58,457 bases of DNA from assembly GCF_009602535.1 (NCBI RefSeq), contig NZ_WIQI01000011.1, forward strand, positions 1 through 58,457, read 5' to 3'. A program made the position numbers and the translations under genes. Shown in pieces: positions 31,066 through 39,744 of the stretch (positions within the stretch are counted from its first letter, which is position 1; every line of letters begins with the position of its first letter). Below the pieces are notes generated by a model that made no database searches, was not told where the DNA came from, and worked only from the letters and a program-made list of their open reading frames with translations. The DNA is from Ornithinicoccus halotolerans. GTDB lineage: Bacteria > Actinomycetota > Actinomycetes > Actinomycetales > Dermatophilaceae.

Positions 31066-31628
31066 GGTGCACCTCCTTCTAGCTCTCGTCGCAACCTGAT
31101 CAACCCGTCCCGGATCCGCGTCTTGACCGTGCCCAGCGGCACGTCCAGCCGCTCAGCCACCTCCCGGTACGTGAGCCCCTGGTAGTAGGCCAGCTCGATC
31201 GCGGCCCGCTGCACCGGGGACAGCTCGTGAACTGCCATCTGTAGCAGGCCGGCCTCCAGCCGGCCCTGCACGATCTCACTCGTGGAGTCGAAGGCGGGCT
31301 GTGTCTGCCGGGATTCGTAGGCGGCCTCCCGGTCGGATTGGGCCTGCGCCGAGCGGACCCGGTCCACCGCTCGACGATGCGCCAGGGTCAGCAGCCACGC
31401 CAATGCGCTGCCTCGGTCAGCGTCATAGCTGTCCGCGAGGCGCCAGACCTGCAGATAGACCTCCTGCGTGACCTCCTCGGCCTGCGCCCGGTCGCGCAGC
31501 ACCCGCACCACCAACCCGAACACACGCGGCGTGGTGAGGTCGTAGAAGCGGGCGAACGCGTCCTGGTCTCCCTCGGCCACGGCACGCACCAGGACCGCAA
31601 GCTCAGCAGTCCCCTGGTGGGAGGTCAC
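31062..31628 (-). CDS. sigK: ECF RNA polymerase sigma factor, SigK-like
   Basis: A 188-aa sigma-70 family group 4 factor. Region 2 includes AFARFYDLTTPRVFGLVVRV, then DRAQAEEVTQEVYLQVWR and GSALAWLLTLAHRRAVDRVR; region 4 is SPVQRAAIELAYYQGLTYRE followed by VAERLDVPLGTVKTRIRDGL. The GTG at 31628 is used as start; the frame to 31748 has no sigma-factor similarity. Pairing with an RskA-type anti-sigma factor is the SigK arrangement of actinobacteria. The nearby CHRD and sortase genes are plausible targets, by analogy with SigK control of secreted proteins in mycobacteria, but I cannot confirm a matching promoter. Confidence 0.88.
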   Translation of the reverse strand: MTSHQGTAELAVLVRAVAEGDQDAFARFYDLTTPRVFGLVVRVLRDRAQAEEVTQEVYLQVWRLADSYDADRGSALAWLLTLAHRRAVDRVRSAQAQSDREAAYESRQTQPAFDSTSEIVQGRLEAGLLQMAVHELSPVQRAAIELAYYQGLTYREVAERLDVPLGTVKTRIRDGLIRLRRELEGGAP

Positions 31629-31805
31629 CGGGCCATCATGCCCGAGAGTCCAGCCTCGGCAATTCCACAACTCCGTCCCGACCGGCCCTGGCCAGGATGA
31701 GCGGGCCGAGTCCGAGCCAGGGCTGCCTGTCGGCGCCAGGCGGAGCACGGTAGCGTCCCCGGCACAGCTCCATCACCAGTCGGAGCAGGAGCCACGGGAG
31801 GGCGG

Positions 31806-32843
31806 ATGGACAGGCCGCGCGTGAGCGTCGCCTCGTTGGGCGGGACGATCACGATGACTTCCGCCGCCCGCGGAGGGCCCGTGGAGCCGAGACTGAGCGC
31901 TGACGAGCTCCTCGAAGCCGTTCCCGGACTGGTTGACGTCGCCGAGGTGGCGGCCAGCACGTTGGCCGCTGTTCCCAGTGCTTCGCTCGGCTTCTCGGAC
32001 GCACTGGCAGCGCTGGAATGGGCAGAGCACGCCGTGCGAGGTGGCGCTCGGGGCGCCGTCCTGGTGCAGGGGACAGACACGCTGGAAGAGATGGCCTACT
32101 TGCTGGATCTGTACTGGGACCGGCCCGAACCGCTGGTGCTCACGGGCGCTATGCGGACTCCGCAGCAGGAAGGTGCCGAGGGGCCGGCCAACCTGCTGGC
32201 TGCTGTCCGTGTCGCGGCGTCAGCGGCTGCGCGCGGGCACGGAGTGACTGTGGTGATGAACGATGAGATTCATGCCGCCCGTTGGGTGGGCAAGAGCCAC
32301 GCCACCAACGTGGCGGCCTTCACCTCGCCAGGGTGGGGGCCGCTGGGGCACGTCGTCGAGCAACAGGTCATCGCAGCGCCGGCCGCGAGCAGGTGGCCTC
32401 CGCTCCCCCGGCCGGCGGTGCCGGGCGACCGGCTTCGCCAGCACGGCCGGCCGCGGGTGGCGCTGCTCGAACTGGCACTCGGGGAAGGTCCCGAGATGTT
32501 GCTGTCCGCAGTCCATGCCGGCTATGACGGGGTCGTCCTGGCCGGGTTCGGCGCTGGCCACGTGTCCGCAGCCGTGTCCGAGGCCGTCAGCGATGTGGCC
32601 AGCCGGATGCCGGTCGTGGTCGCGAGTCGCACTGGAGCAGGTTCCACGCTCCGCCACACCTACGGCTACCCGGGCTCGGAATGCGACTTGGTCGACCGGG
32701 GCGCGCTCATGGCCGGATGGCTCGCTCCGCGAAAGGCACGGCTGCTGCTCTGGGCGTTGTTGGCGGCTGAGGCCTCGGCTGACCGCCTGGGAGCGGAGCT
32801 CACCCGACGGGGCAGCACCCCAGTGCCGCAGGCCAAGGCCTAG
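31806..32843 (+). CDS. Asparaginase/glutaminase family protein
   Basis: A 345-aa asparaginase. Both catalytic threonine motifs are visible: SLGGTITMT near residue 10 and VLVQGTDTLEEMAYLLDL near residue 87. LVLTGAMRTPQQEGAEGPANL and the Lys-containing MNDEIHAARWVGKSH are also typical of the type II-like family. No signal peptide is seen, so it is probably cytoplasmic and releases ammonia from L-asparagine or a related amide. It has its own strong ribosome site (GGGAGGG) and stands between the SigK gene and the aminotransferase, with a small hairpin after it. Confidence 0.9.
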   Translation: MDRPRVSVASLGGTITMTSAARGGPVEPRLSADELLEAVPGLVDVAEVAASTLAAVPSASLGFSDALAALEWAEHAVRGGARGAVLVQGTDTLEEMAYLLDLYWDRPEPLVLTGAMRTPQQEGAEGPANLLAAVRVAASAAARGHGVTVVMNDEIHAARWVGKSHATNVAAFTSPGWGPLGHVVEQQVIAAPAASRWPPLPRPAVPGDRLRQHGRPRVALLELALGEGPEMLLSAVHAGYDGVVLAGFGAGHVSAAVSEAVSDVASRMPVVVASRTGAGSTLRHTYGYPGSECDLVDRGALMAGWLAPRKARLLLWALLAAEASADRLGAELTRRGSTPVPQAKA

Positions 32844-32852
32844 ACGCCTTCC

Positions 32853-32866
32853 GGCTCAACCGAGCC
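32853..32866. terminator. Small hairpin after the asparaginase gene
   Basis: GGCTC-AACC-GAGCC forms a 5-bp stem followed by TTCGTT, between convergent genes. Short and weak; it is listed only because of its position. Confidence 0.3.
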
Positions 32867-32907
32867 TTCGTTGCCTTCAGGGCGCTCATCAGCCCCTCAG
32901 GTCGATC

Positions 32908-34206
32908 TCACTCCACTGAGGGCAGGACCTCGGTCAGGGCGTCATCCAGGATGGCCAATGCTCGGGTGGCTTCCTCGGCGGTGAGTGTTGTGGGGGGCAT
33001 GAGCCGCAGCGTGGTCTTGTCGGGGCCACACGCGAGCAGGAGCAGCCCCCGCTCCAGAGCCGCGCGGCGCAGGGCGGAGACCATGTCCCCGGCCGTTCCA
33101 CCATCCTGCCTGCGAAGCTCGACTCCGATCATTGCCCCGGCTCCACGGACCTGGGCGCGCATTGGCAGCCGATCCACGATCGAACGAAGGCCGGTCATCA
33201 GTTCCTCGCCGCGCAGCCTGGCGTTGTCCATGGCGCCGCTCTGTAGCACCTGGATGACTGCCAGCGCTGCGGCGCAGGCCACCGGGTTGCCGCCGAAGGT
33301 GCCGCCGTGGGCGCCAGCGGGCCAGCGATCCATCAGGTCTGCCGAGGCGACGATGGCCGAGAGTGGGAAGCCGTTGGCGATGCCTTTGGCCAGGACCAGC
33401 ACGTCGGGCGCCACGCCCAGCTGCTCGTAGAAGAACATGCTGCCGGTACGTCCGAACCCGGACTGGATCTCGTCGTAGACGAGGACAATCCCATGGCGGT
33501 CGGCACGCTCGCGCAGGCCCCGCAGGAACTCGGCGGGTGCGGGCTGATACCCGCCTTCGCCCTGAAACGGCTCGACCACGATGGCAGCCACCTCGTCGGC
33601 CGCCAGGGTGAGCGCGAAGACCTCATCCAGCTGAGCCAGGCACCGCTTGACCTCTTCCTCGACTGTCGCGCCTCGTGCGAACGGTGACGGGTAGTCGACG
33701 TGCTGGACGGCGGGAAGCGCAGCGGAGTAGCCGGTCCGCTGCGCCGCCGCCGACGCCGACAGCGCCGTCGCGGCAATGGTGCGCCCATGGAAGGAGTGCT
33801 TGAAGGCGACGAGTCCAGGACGGCCGGTGGCTCGTAGGGCGAGCTTGACCGCCGCCTCCACTGCCTCCGCACCGCTGTTGCCGTAGAAGACCTTCTGGCC
33901 ATCGCCGACGAGCTCGACCAGGCGCTCTGCGAGGGTGACGTAGGAGGGGTACAGGCCGACGTTGTGACCGGCATGGACCAACTGGTCCATCTGATCGCGG
34001 GCGGCCTGGACCACGGCGGGGTGGTTGTGCCCAACGTTGGTGACCGCGACGCCGCTGGCGAAGTCCACGATCTCCCGCCCGTTCTCCGTCCACAGTCTCG
34101 CACCCTCGGCCCGCACAACCGACAGGTCGGTGTGCCGGCTGGATACCGGGCCGAACAGCCCTGCGGCTCGCTCCTGCAGGGTGGCCGCGCTACTCACATG
34201 ACCCAT
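32908..34206 (-). CDS. Class III aminotransferase (PLP-dependent, omega-amino-acid type)
   Basis: A 432-aa enzyme of the acetylornithine/GABA aminotransferase group. FASGVAVTNVGHNHPAV, FYGNSGAEAVEAAVKLA (phosphate-binding), FKHSFHGRTIAAT, YDEIQSGFGRTG (Asp that holds the PLP ring) and VLAKGIANGFPLSAIV (Schiff-base Lys) are all present. It would transfer an amino group from an omega-amino acid, diamine product or ornithine-like substrate to 2-oxoglutarate or pyruvate. ATG at 34206 has GGGGAAG upstream. It is divergent from the CoA-transferase gene, and the palindrome TATGGTC-T-GACCATA lies 30 bases before its start, so it belongs to the proposed regulon. Confidence 0.92.
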   Translation of the reverse strand: MGHVSSAATLQERAAGLFGPVSSRHTDLSVVRAEGARLWTENGREIVDFASGVAVTNVGHNHPAVVQAARDQMDQLVHAGHNVGLYPSYVTLAERLVELVGDGQKVFYGNSGAEAVEAAVKLALRATGRPGLVAFKHSFHGRTIAATALSASAAAQRTGYSAALPAVQHVDYPSPFARGATVEEEVKRCLAQLDEVFALTLAADEVAAIVVEPFQGEGGYQPAPAEFLRGLRERADRHGIVLVYDEIQSGFGRTGSMFFYEQLGVAPDVLVLAKGIANGFPLSAIVASADLMDRWPAGAHGGTFGGNPVACAAALAVIQVLQSGAMDNARLRGEELMTGLRSIVDRLPMRAQVRGAGAMIGVELRRQDGGTAGDMVSALRRAALERGLLLLACGPDKTTLRLMPPTTLTAEEATRALAILDDALTEVLPSVE

Positions 34207-34235
34207 GACCACTTCCCCTTGTCGACGCATTGACG

Positions 34236-34250
34236 TATGGTCTGACCATA
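34236..34250. promoter_or_regulatory. FadR-type operator box TATGGTC-T-GACCATA
   Basis: A perfect 7-bp palindrome around one base, containing the core TGGTCTGACCA (TGGT-N3-ACCA). It sits between the divergent aminotransferase and CoA-transferase genes and directly after TTGACG, a possible -35 for the rightward gene. The same core occurs at 45914-45926, 50369-50381 and, with changes, at 44630-44642 and 50520-50530. Confidence 0.75.
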
Positions 34251-34313
34251 ACGCGGACTGTACAGTGGTGCAATCATCTGATCTGTTCGAAGCCCCCGTC
34301 CATGGAGGTCGCC

Positions 34314-35501
34314 ATGACCGCTTTGTCAGGTATCCGGGTCATCGACGCGAGTCACGTCCTCGCCGGGCCCTATTGCGCCATGCTCTTGGCGGACATGGGC
34401 GCCGACGTGGTGAAGCTGGAGTCGCCGCAGGGCGGCGACCACAGCCGACACATGGCCCCGAAGCTGCCCGAAGGCTTCAGCGGTGCCTTCGTCGCCGTGA
34501 ACCGGAACAAGCGAGGCGTGGCTATCGACTTGAAGACGGAGTCCGGCCGGAACACGATGCACCGTCTCGTGGGCAGCGCTGACGTCCTCATCGAGAACTA
34601 CCGGCCCGGGGTTGCGGCGCGGCTGGGCATGGACTACTCCACCCTGCGCACGATCAACCCGAGGCTGGTTCACTGCTCCATCTCGGGCTTCGGCCAGACC
34701 GGGCCTTATGCCTCCCGGGGCGGGTTCGACCTGATCGCCCAGGGCATGTCCGGGCTGATGTCGGTCACCGGCGAGCCCGACGGGGGCCCGGTGAAGTGCG
34801 GTCCGCCCATCACTGACCTGGGCGCCGGGCTGTTCGCCACCTACGGCATTCTGTCCGCTCTGACCGCCCGCGAGCGGACCGGGGAGGGCCAGCAGGTCGA
34901 CACCTCCCTCTTCGAGGCCGGTTTGGCGCTGGAGGTATGGGAGGCGGTCGAGCACTTTCACACCGGCCGCACGCCCGCCCCGACCGGCTCCGGCCACCGG
35001 TTGGGTGCTCCGTATCAGGCCTTCCGGTGCGCGGACGGCTACTTCACAGTGGGCGCCGACAGCCCTCGCCACTGGCCAGCGTTCTGCGAGCTGATCGGGG
35101 CCGCTGAGCTCGCTGAAGACCCGCGGTTCGCCACCAACGATGACCGCCTGGAGAACCTGGCAGACCTCGTCCGCCAGATCGAAGAGAAGACCGCACGCCA
35201 GCCCAGGGAGTACTGGCTCACCCGGTTGGAGGAGGTTGGCATCCCCGCGGGCCCGATCAACACGGTGCCGGAGGCCCTGGAGGATCCCCAGACGCGCGCG
35301 CGGGACATGGTGCAGGAGGTCACCTCGCCGACGTTGGGCTCGCTGCGTGCTCTGGGCCCGCCGGTCAAACTGTCCGCGACACCGGCGAGCATCCGTACCG
35401 CAGCCCCCCGGCTAGGGGAGCACACGGCGGAGGTGCTGAGCGAGATCGGTGTCACTGAGCAGGAGTTCGCAACGCTGAAGGAGCAAGGAGCCCTCGGATG
35501 A
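34314..35501 (+). CDS. CaiB/BaiF CoA-transferase family protein (class III)
   Basis: A 395-aa class III CoA transferase: VIDASHVLAGPYCAMLLADM, GADVVKLESPQGGDHSR, VNRNKRGVAIDLKTESGR, VLIENYRPGVAARLGMDY, CSISGFGQTGPYASRGGFDL with catalytic D139, then SLMSVTGEP-like GLMSVTGEP. It differs clearly from the copy at 22588-23772. ATG at 34314 has GGAGG 6 bases upstream; the frame opens earlier at 34230, but that part crosses the operator. It overlaps the crotonase gene by ATGA, and the two probably activate and convert one carboxylic acid. Confidence 0.92.
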   Translation: MTALSGIRVIDASHVLAGPYCAMLLADMGADVVKLESPQGGDHSRHMAPKLPEGFSGAFVAVNRNKRGVAIDLKTESGRNTMHRLVGSADVLIENYRPGVAARLGMDYSTLRTINPRLVHCSISGFGQTGPYASRGGFDLIAQGMSGLMSVTGEPDGGPVKCGPPITDLGAGLFATYGILSALTARERTGEGQQVDTSLFEAGLALEVWEAVEHFHTGRTPAPTGSGHRLGAPYQAFRCADGYFTVGADSPRHWPAFCELIGAAELAEDPRFATNDDRLENLADLVRQIEEKTARQPREYWLTRLEEVGIPAGPINTVPEALEDPQTRARDMVQEVTSPTLGSLRALGPPVKLSATPASIRTAAPRLGEHTAEVLSEIGVTEQEFATLKEQGALG

Positions 35502-36262
35502 GCGATGTGCACATGGAGCGGGACGGTCATGTCGCTGTGCTGAGCCTGGACAACCCTCCCCTGAACATCATGACCGCGCAGATGCGTGCCCCGTTTCTGG
35601 CCGCTCTGGACGAGGTCCGGCGCGATTCCCAGGTGCGCGCGGTGGTGCTGACCGGGCGGGGCGACCGTGCCTTCTGCGCTGGCGCCGACCTCAACGAGGA
35701 GGCCGACCTCACGCCGGAAACCGTACGAGCGTTCCTGGACGAGGACTGCGCGATCTACGACGGGGTGGCCGAGCTGCCCGTCCCCGTCGTCGCCGCGATC
35801 AACGGGCACTGCATGGGCGGGGGCCTGGAACTGGCCCTGTCCTGCGACCTCCGTGTCGTCGCCGAGGACGCCAAGCTCTGTGGCGCGGGAGTGAAGGTAG
35901 GACTGGTCGTCAGCACAACGAGGATGACCAGACTGGTCGGCCCCGCAGTCGCGAAGGACCTGTTGCTGACCGGGCGCACCTTCCTCGGGGACGAGGCGGT
36001 ACGGTTGGGGCTGGCCACCTCCTCCACCCCGCGCTCGCAGGTGCTGAGTTCGGCCGTCAAGCTCGGACAGCTGATCGCGCGCCGTGCCCCGCTGGCGGTT
36101 CGACGCACCAAGCAGGCGATCGACGAGGCGGCCGAGCTGCCGTTCGCTGAGGCGATGTCCCGAGAGCTGGACCATTTCGCCGAGCTGTCCGAGACCAACG
36201 ATCACAAGCACGCCATCGCCGCGTTCTTCGACCGTCAACCGCCGAGCTTCACTGGCGAGTAG
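35498..36262 (+). CDS. Enoyl-CoA hydratase/isomerase-like protein lacking one catalytic Glu
   Basis: A 254-aa crotonase. The substrate-binding parts are intact (DRAFCAGADLNEEAD, AAINGHCMGGGLELALSCDLRV), and E111 corresponds to the first catalytic glutamate. Twenty residues later, where hydratases have Glu in the PE motif, this protein has G131 (CGAGVKVGL), and the following GAGG segment is replaced by STTRM. It is therefore unlikely to be an ordinary hydratase; isomerase, hydrolase or decarboxylase activity of crotonase relatives is possible. ATGA overlap with the CoA transferase. Last gene of this rightward pair. Confidence 0.9.
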   Translation: MSDVHMERDGHVAVLSLDNPPLNIMTAQMRAPFLAALDEVRRDSQVRAVVLTGRGDRAFCAGADLNEEADLTPETVRAFLDEDCAIYDGVAELPVPVVAAINGHCMGGGLELALSCDLRVVAEDAKLCGAGVKVGLVVSTTRMTRLVGPAVAKDLLLTGRTFLGDEAVRLGLATSSTPRSQVLSSAVKLGQLIARRAPLAVRRTKQAIDEAAELPFAEAMSRELDHFAELSETNDHKHAIAAFFDRQPPSFTGE

Positions 36263-36318
36263 CCCGTGACAGGCGGTCTCCGTCCCGCCGACCGACGGGT
36301 CCCCGCCAGCCGCGCAGC

Positions 36319-37065
36319 TCACGCCATGACGTCCCCGCTGTTCGGGCCGAGCGTCTGGCCGACGTAGAGGTTCCCGCCCGGATCGCTGGCCAGCAGGAGC
36401 GCGGAGGGCGCTACCTCCGCGGGGGTACCGAACCGTCCCAACGGAAGCTCGGCGGCACGGCGCCGTCGATCCTCCGCGCTCATACCGGCGATCAGCGGCG
36501 TCGAGATGGGTCCCGGGGCGATGGCGTTGACCAGCACGTTGTGGCGCCCGACCTCCCGCGCGACCGCCTTGGTGAACCCCAGCACACCGGCCTTGGCCGC
36601 GGAGTAGTGAGCGCGCCGCTCGCCCCCCTTCTGTCCCATCTGGGAGGCGATGTTGATCACCCGGCCCCAGCGGGCCTCCACCATGGCCGGCACCACGGCG
36701 CGGGAGACCAGGAAGACGCTGCGTAGGTTCCCCTCGATGGTCCGGTCCCACGTCTCGACGTCCATCTCCAGGAACGGCAGCGGCTCGAGGATGCCGGCGG
36801 CGTTGACGAGGATGTCGATCCGGCCGTGGTCGGCGGTAGCCGCCCGGACCATCCGCTCGACTTCAGCGGCGTGCGTGAGGTCCGCTCCGTAGCCCGTTGT
36901 GCCGGATGCGAACGCTGGTTGCTCCAGCAGTGGCTCCAGCATGGACTGGTCCCGGTCGGTCAGGGCGAGCGTGGCACCGGCTCGCCGGAACTCGCCGGCG
37001 ATGGCGGCGCCGATCCCGCCGGCAGCTCCGGTGATCAGGGCCGTTCGTCCCTGCAGCACGTTCAC
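36319..37065 (-). CDS. SDR-family oxidoreductase
   Basis: A 248-aa classical short-chain dehydrogenase. TGAAGGIG (residues 12-19) is the cofactor loop, ALTDRDQS suggests NAD preference, NAAG is intact, and the active site is the Ser in NIASQMGQ with YSAAK. Helix after the active site: AGVLGFTKAVAREVG. It probably oxidises a hydroxyacyl or sugar-like alcohol made by the neighbouring enzymes. GTG at 37065 overlaps the stop of the racemase-like gene (GTGA). It is the last gene of the long leftward unit that starts at the cyclase gene. Confidence 0.9.
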   Translation of the reverse strand: MNVLQGRTALITGAAGGIGAAIAGEFRRAGATLALTDRDQSMLEPLLEQPAFASGTTGYGADLTHAAEVERMVRAATADHGRIDILVNAAGILEPLPFLEMDVETWDRTIEGNLRSVFLVSRAVVPAMVEARWGRVINIASQMGQKGGERRAHYSAAKAGVLGFTKAVAREVGRHNVLVNAIAPGPISTPLIAGMSAEDRRRRAAELPLGRFGTPAEVAPSALLLASDPGGNLYVGQTLGPNSGDVMA

Positions 37066-37814
37066 GACTGAGGCCCTTCCTGGTCTGTGGGGAGCGCGAA
37101 CAGCCGCCCCCAGTCATCGGCCAGTTCGGGCGCTGGGCGGCCGACCAGGCGCAGGCATTCCCACAGCGTCACCAGAACGCTGTCCAGGACCGGGATCCCC
37201 AGGCGCGCCTCGAGGGAGGGTACGCACGGGGCGCCCCAGACGTTGGTGCACACGATCGCGACTGCCTGGGCGCCCTCCCCCACGGCTTGCTCAACGAGCC
37301 GGTCGACCTGGGGTGGGCGAACACGGCCGATAGCCACGTTCGACTCGAGCCCGAGATGCGCCTCGGACACGCAGGTCACCCCGTTGTCGGCGTAGGTGAG
37401 CTCGATGCGTTCGGTCAGCTGGGCGATGTACGGCACCGCCAGTGCGCACCGGGTCACCTGGAGCCGGCGAAACGCCTCGAACAGCGCCAGCGTTGTCGTG
37501 GTCGCCTTGACGCCGGTCGCCGATTGGATGGCCGCACAGATCTGGCGGTCGTGCTCGAGGCCGAGCCAGGAACCGGAGGTGCCGTTCCAGGCAATGACGT
37601 CGACCTCGGCGTCGGCGAGTAGGTGAGCCGCCCTCACCATGGGCTCTACCTGGAACTGGGTGACGGACTCCTCGCCCAGGTTGAGCTTCACGACCGGCAC
37701 CCTCGTGAAGTGCACGGATACCTCGGGCAGGTCGGCGGCGGTCTGCTGCGTGACCGGCTCGAGACAGGTGTTGGACGACGGGGTCAGCATGCCGATGCGC
37801 AGGTGGCGGGTCAC
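37062..37814 (-). CDS. Asp/Glu racemase superfamily protein, arylmalonate decarboxylase/maleate isomerase-like
   Basis: A 250-aa protein with the two-domain racemase fold. GMLTPSSNTCLEPVTQQ (residues 9-23) is the maleate isomerase/AMDase start. At the first catalytic site the sequence is WNGTSGSWLG (Thr79, Ser80), as in arylmalonate decarboxylase, not the cysteine of maleate isomerase; the second-site cysteine is present in IVCTNVWG (Cys189). A PY pair (128-129) matches the AMDase tyrosine region. This single-cysteine layout suggests a decarboxylase or a different lyase. GTG at 37814 has AGGAG upstream and sits one base after the deacetylase stop. A longer frame to 37898 is rejected. Confidence 0.82.
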   Translation of the reverse strand: MTRHLRIGMLTPSSNTCLEPVTQQTAADLPEVSVHFTRVPVVKLNLGEESVTQFQVEPMVRAAHLLADAEVDVIAWNGTSGSWLGLEHDRQICAAIQSATGVKATTTTLALFEAFRRLQVTRCALAVPYIAQLTERIELTYADNGVTCVSEAHLGLESNVAIGRVRPPQVDRLVEQAVGEGAQAVAIVCTNVWGAPCVPSLEARLGIPVLDSVLVTLWECLRLVGRPAPELADDWGRLFALPTDQEGPQS

Positions 37815-37815
37815 G

Positions 37816-38706
37816 TCAGTCGCGCTCCTGTTCCCGGGGACACCGTCGGGCGAAATCCCGGGCGATATCCCGGAACGGCGACCAGCGGACTCCTTCATGG
37901 TCGCTGATGTACTCGATCAGCCGCTCCAGCATCAGCAGCACCTGTGGGCGGCCGGAGACGTCGGGGTGGATGGTGAACGTGACCACGGCGTAGTCCATCT
38001 CCCGGTAGACCCAGTCGAACTGGTCCCGCCACATCTCCTCCAGCGACCGCGGGTTCACGAAGCCGTGGCTGTTGGCGCTCTGCTTGATGAACATCATCGG
38101 GGGCAGGTCGTCCAGGTACCAGTTCGCCGGCAGCTCGACCAGGTCACTCTCCACACCCCGGTCCATAGGTTTCATCCATGCCTCGGCCGGTGCCGAGTAG
38201 TCGATATTCGTCCACGACTCCCCCAGACGGACCCAGTAGGGGGTGAAGTCGTTATGCATCAGTGAGTGGTCGTACTCGACGCCTCGCTCGACCAGCAGTG
38301 CATGGGTGTGGTGGGAGAACTCCCACCAGGGGGCCACGTACCCGACGGGGCGCTGGCCGGCGCGGTCCTCGACCAGTTCCAGCGAGCGGTCGAGCACAGC
38401 GGCCTCCTGGTCGCGGCTCATCTCGATGGGGTTCTCGTGGCTGTAGCCGTGCAACCCGATTTCGTGACCGCTGTCCACGATGCGTTTGAAGCTTTCCGGG
38501 AAGGTCTCGACCGAGTGCCCGGGGACGAACCACGTGGTCGGCAGGTCGTACCGCGAGAACAGCGTGAGCAGGCGCGGCACGCCCACCTCCCCGGCGAAGA
38601 CCCCCCGCGAGATGTCACCTGGGGAGTCCTGCCCACCGTAGGATCCGAGCCAGCCCGCGACAGCGTCGAAGTCGACACCGAACGCACAAAAGATCTCCTT
38701 GGCCAT
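37816..38706 (-). CDS. Polysaccharide-deacetylase-fold protein (PuuE/HpPgdA-like)
   Basis: A 296-aa carbohydrate esterase 4-type protein. [10 protein letters not shown] (residues 10-19) carries the catalytic Asp region, HGYSHENP (86-93) the two metal-binding histidines, and [12 protein letters not shown] the motif 3 region where many members have RxPxW. No signal peptide, so it is cytoplasmic and unlikely to act on peptidoglycan; relatives of this kind include allantoinase PuuE. With the neighbouring racemase-like and NicX-like proteins it may cut a cyclic or linear amide. ATG at 38706 has GAAGGAAG upstream; a tandem ATG lies 3 bases earlier. Confidence 0.82.
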   Translation of the reverse strand: MAKEIFCAFGVDFDAVAGWLGSYGGQDSPGDISRGVFAGEVGVPRLLTLFSRYDLPTTWFVPGHSVETFPESFKRIVDSGHEIGLHGYSHENPIEMSRDQEAAVLDRSLELVEDRAGQRPVGYVAPWWEFSHHTHALLVERGVEYDHSLMHNDFTPYWVRLGESWTNIDYSAPAEAWMKPMDRGVESDLVELPANWYLDDLPPMMFIKQSANSHGFVNPRSLEEMWRDQFDWVYREMDYAVVTFTIHPDVSGRPQVLLMLERLIEYISDHEGVRWSPFRDIARDFARRCPREQERD

Positions 38707-38744
38707 CATCCACTTCCTTCGTCGGTCTGCATCTTCCAGCACGC

Positions 38745-39662
38745 TCACCCGTGTCCCCGCGCGGTGACCCACTGCCGAGTCAGCTCTGCCCCCACGGACA
38801 GCGGGACGCTCGGCGAGAAATCGAGGTCCCGCCGCGCGGCGGACACCTCCAGGGGGCCAAGCGGGAAGACGTTGTACACCGGGGCATCGGCCGTTACCTG
38901 CAGCTGGACGCCGGGCACCGCCTCGCGCACGGCGTCCACCAGCTGCGGCAAGGTCTGCGCCTCCCCAGGTCCGATGTTGTAGGCGGCTGCCAGGGGCCTC
39001 GAGGGCTCAAGCGCCACGCATACCGCGTCCACGACGTCTTCCACGAAGACGTGCTGGCGGGTGACCCCGGCCGGGTCCGCCACCTGCGTCGTCCGCCCGT
39101 TCAGGCCGTCCTCGACCAGCGTCCGGATCAGGCACGACGTGGTCCGACCAGGCCCGTAACAGGAGGCAACACGCAGCGCCACCGCGTCCAGCCCGTGCTC
39201 CGCCCGGTATCCACGGATCAGTGCCTCACCGGCGGCCTTCCCGGCCCCGTAGACGGTGTCCGGCAGCAGGGGGCGCGCCTCAGGAACCGCGGTCAGGTCG
39301 TCTTGTGCGCCGTAGGCGAGGATGGAGGAGAACCACACCACGCGACGGACGTTGTGGATACGGGCGGCCTCCAGGAGGGAGTACAGCCCCAGCACGTTGA
39401 TGTCGAGGGCCCGTGCCGGAGCGTCCGGCATCACCATGGGGCCGGACACCCCTCCCGCGTGGACGATCGCGCTCACGTGGTGGCCGACGATGGCCTCGTG
39501 CCACCGCTGCGGGTCCGGAAGGTCGTGCGAGAGGAATGGGTAGGAACAGCCCGGGGGAGGCACGCGGTCCATTCCCACGACCCTGCGGCCCTCACCGCAC
39601 AGGCGACGCGCCACCGCTGCGCCGATGAGGCCGTTGACCCCGGTCACCAGCGTTGTGCCCAT
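38745..39662 (-). CDS. NAD-dependent epimerase/dehydratase family protein
   Basis: A 305-aa extended [21 protein letters not shown] is the Rossmann glycine motif (GxxGxxG variant), [11 protein letters not shown] the active-site Ser region and YGAGKAAGE the YxxxK motif. [14 protein letters not shown] and [13 protein letters not shown] are also typical. Relatives act on sugar nucleotides or on hydroxyacids such as uronates and threonine-type compounds; here the context is catabolic. ATG at 39662 has GAGGG upstream. It lies 38 bases before the deacetylase gene and 82 bases after the NicX-like gene. Confidence 0.88.
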   Translation of the reverse strand: MGTTLVTGVNGLIGAAVARRLCGEGRRVVGMDRVPPPGCSYPFLSHDLPDPQRWHEAIVGHHVSAIVHAGGVSGPMVMPDAPARALDINVLGLYSLLEAARIHNVRRVVWFSSILAYGAQDDLTAVPEARPLLPDTVYGAGKAAGEALIRGYRAEHGLDAVALRVASCYGPGRTTSCLIRTLVEDGLNGRTTQVADPAGVTRQHVFVEDVVDAVCVALEPSRPLAAAYNIGPGEAQTLPQLVDAVREAVPGVQLQVTADAPVYNVFPLGPLEVSAARRDLDFSPSVPLSVGAELTRQWVTARGHG

Positions 39663-39744
39663 CGTGTCCCTCACCCTCGGTCCCTACCGCCCTTCCACCG
39701 CCGTGTCCGCCGGGCGGCACCGACTCGCGTCTACCTTCGACACA

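Noticed and set aside
36263-36318. Terminator between the crotonase and SDR genes
   Set aside because: Several short GC-rich pairings are possible, but none gives a stem longer than 5 bp with a tight loop.
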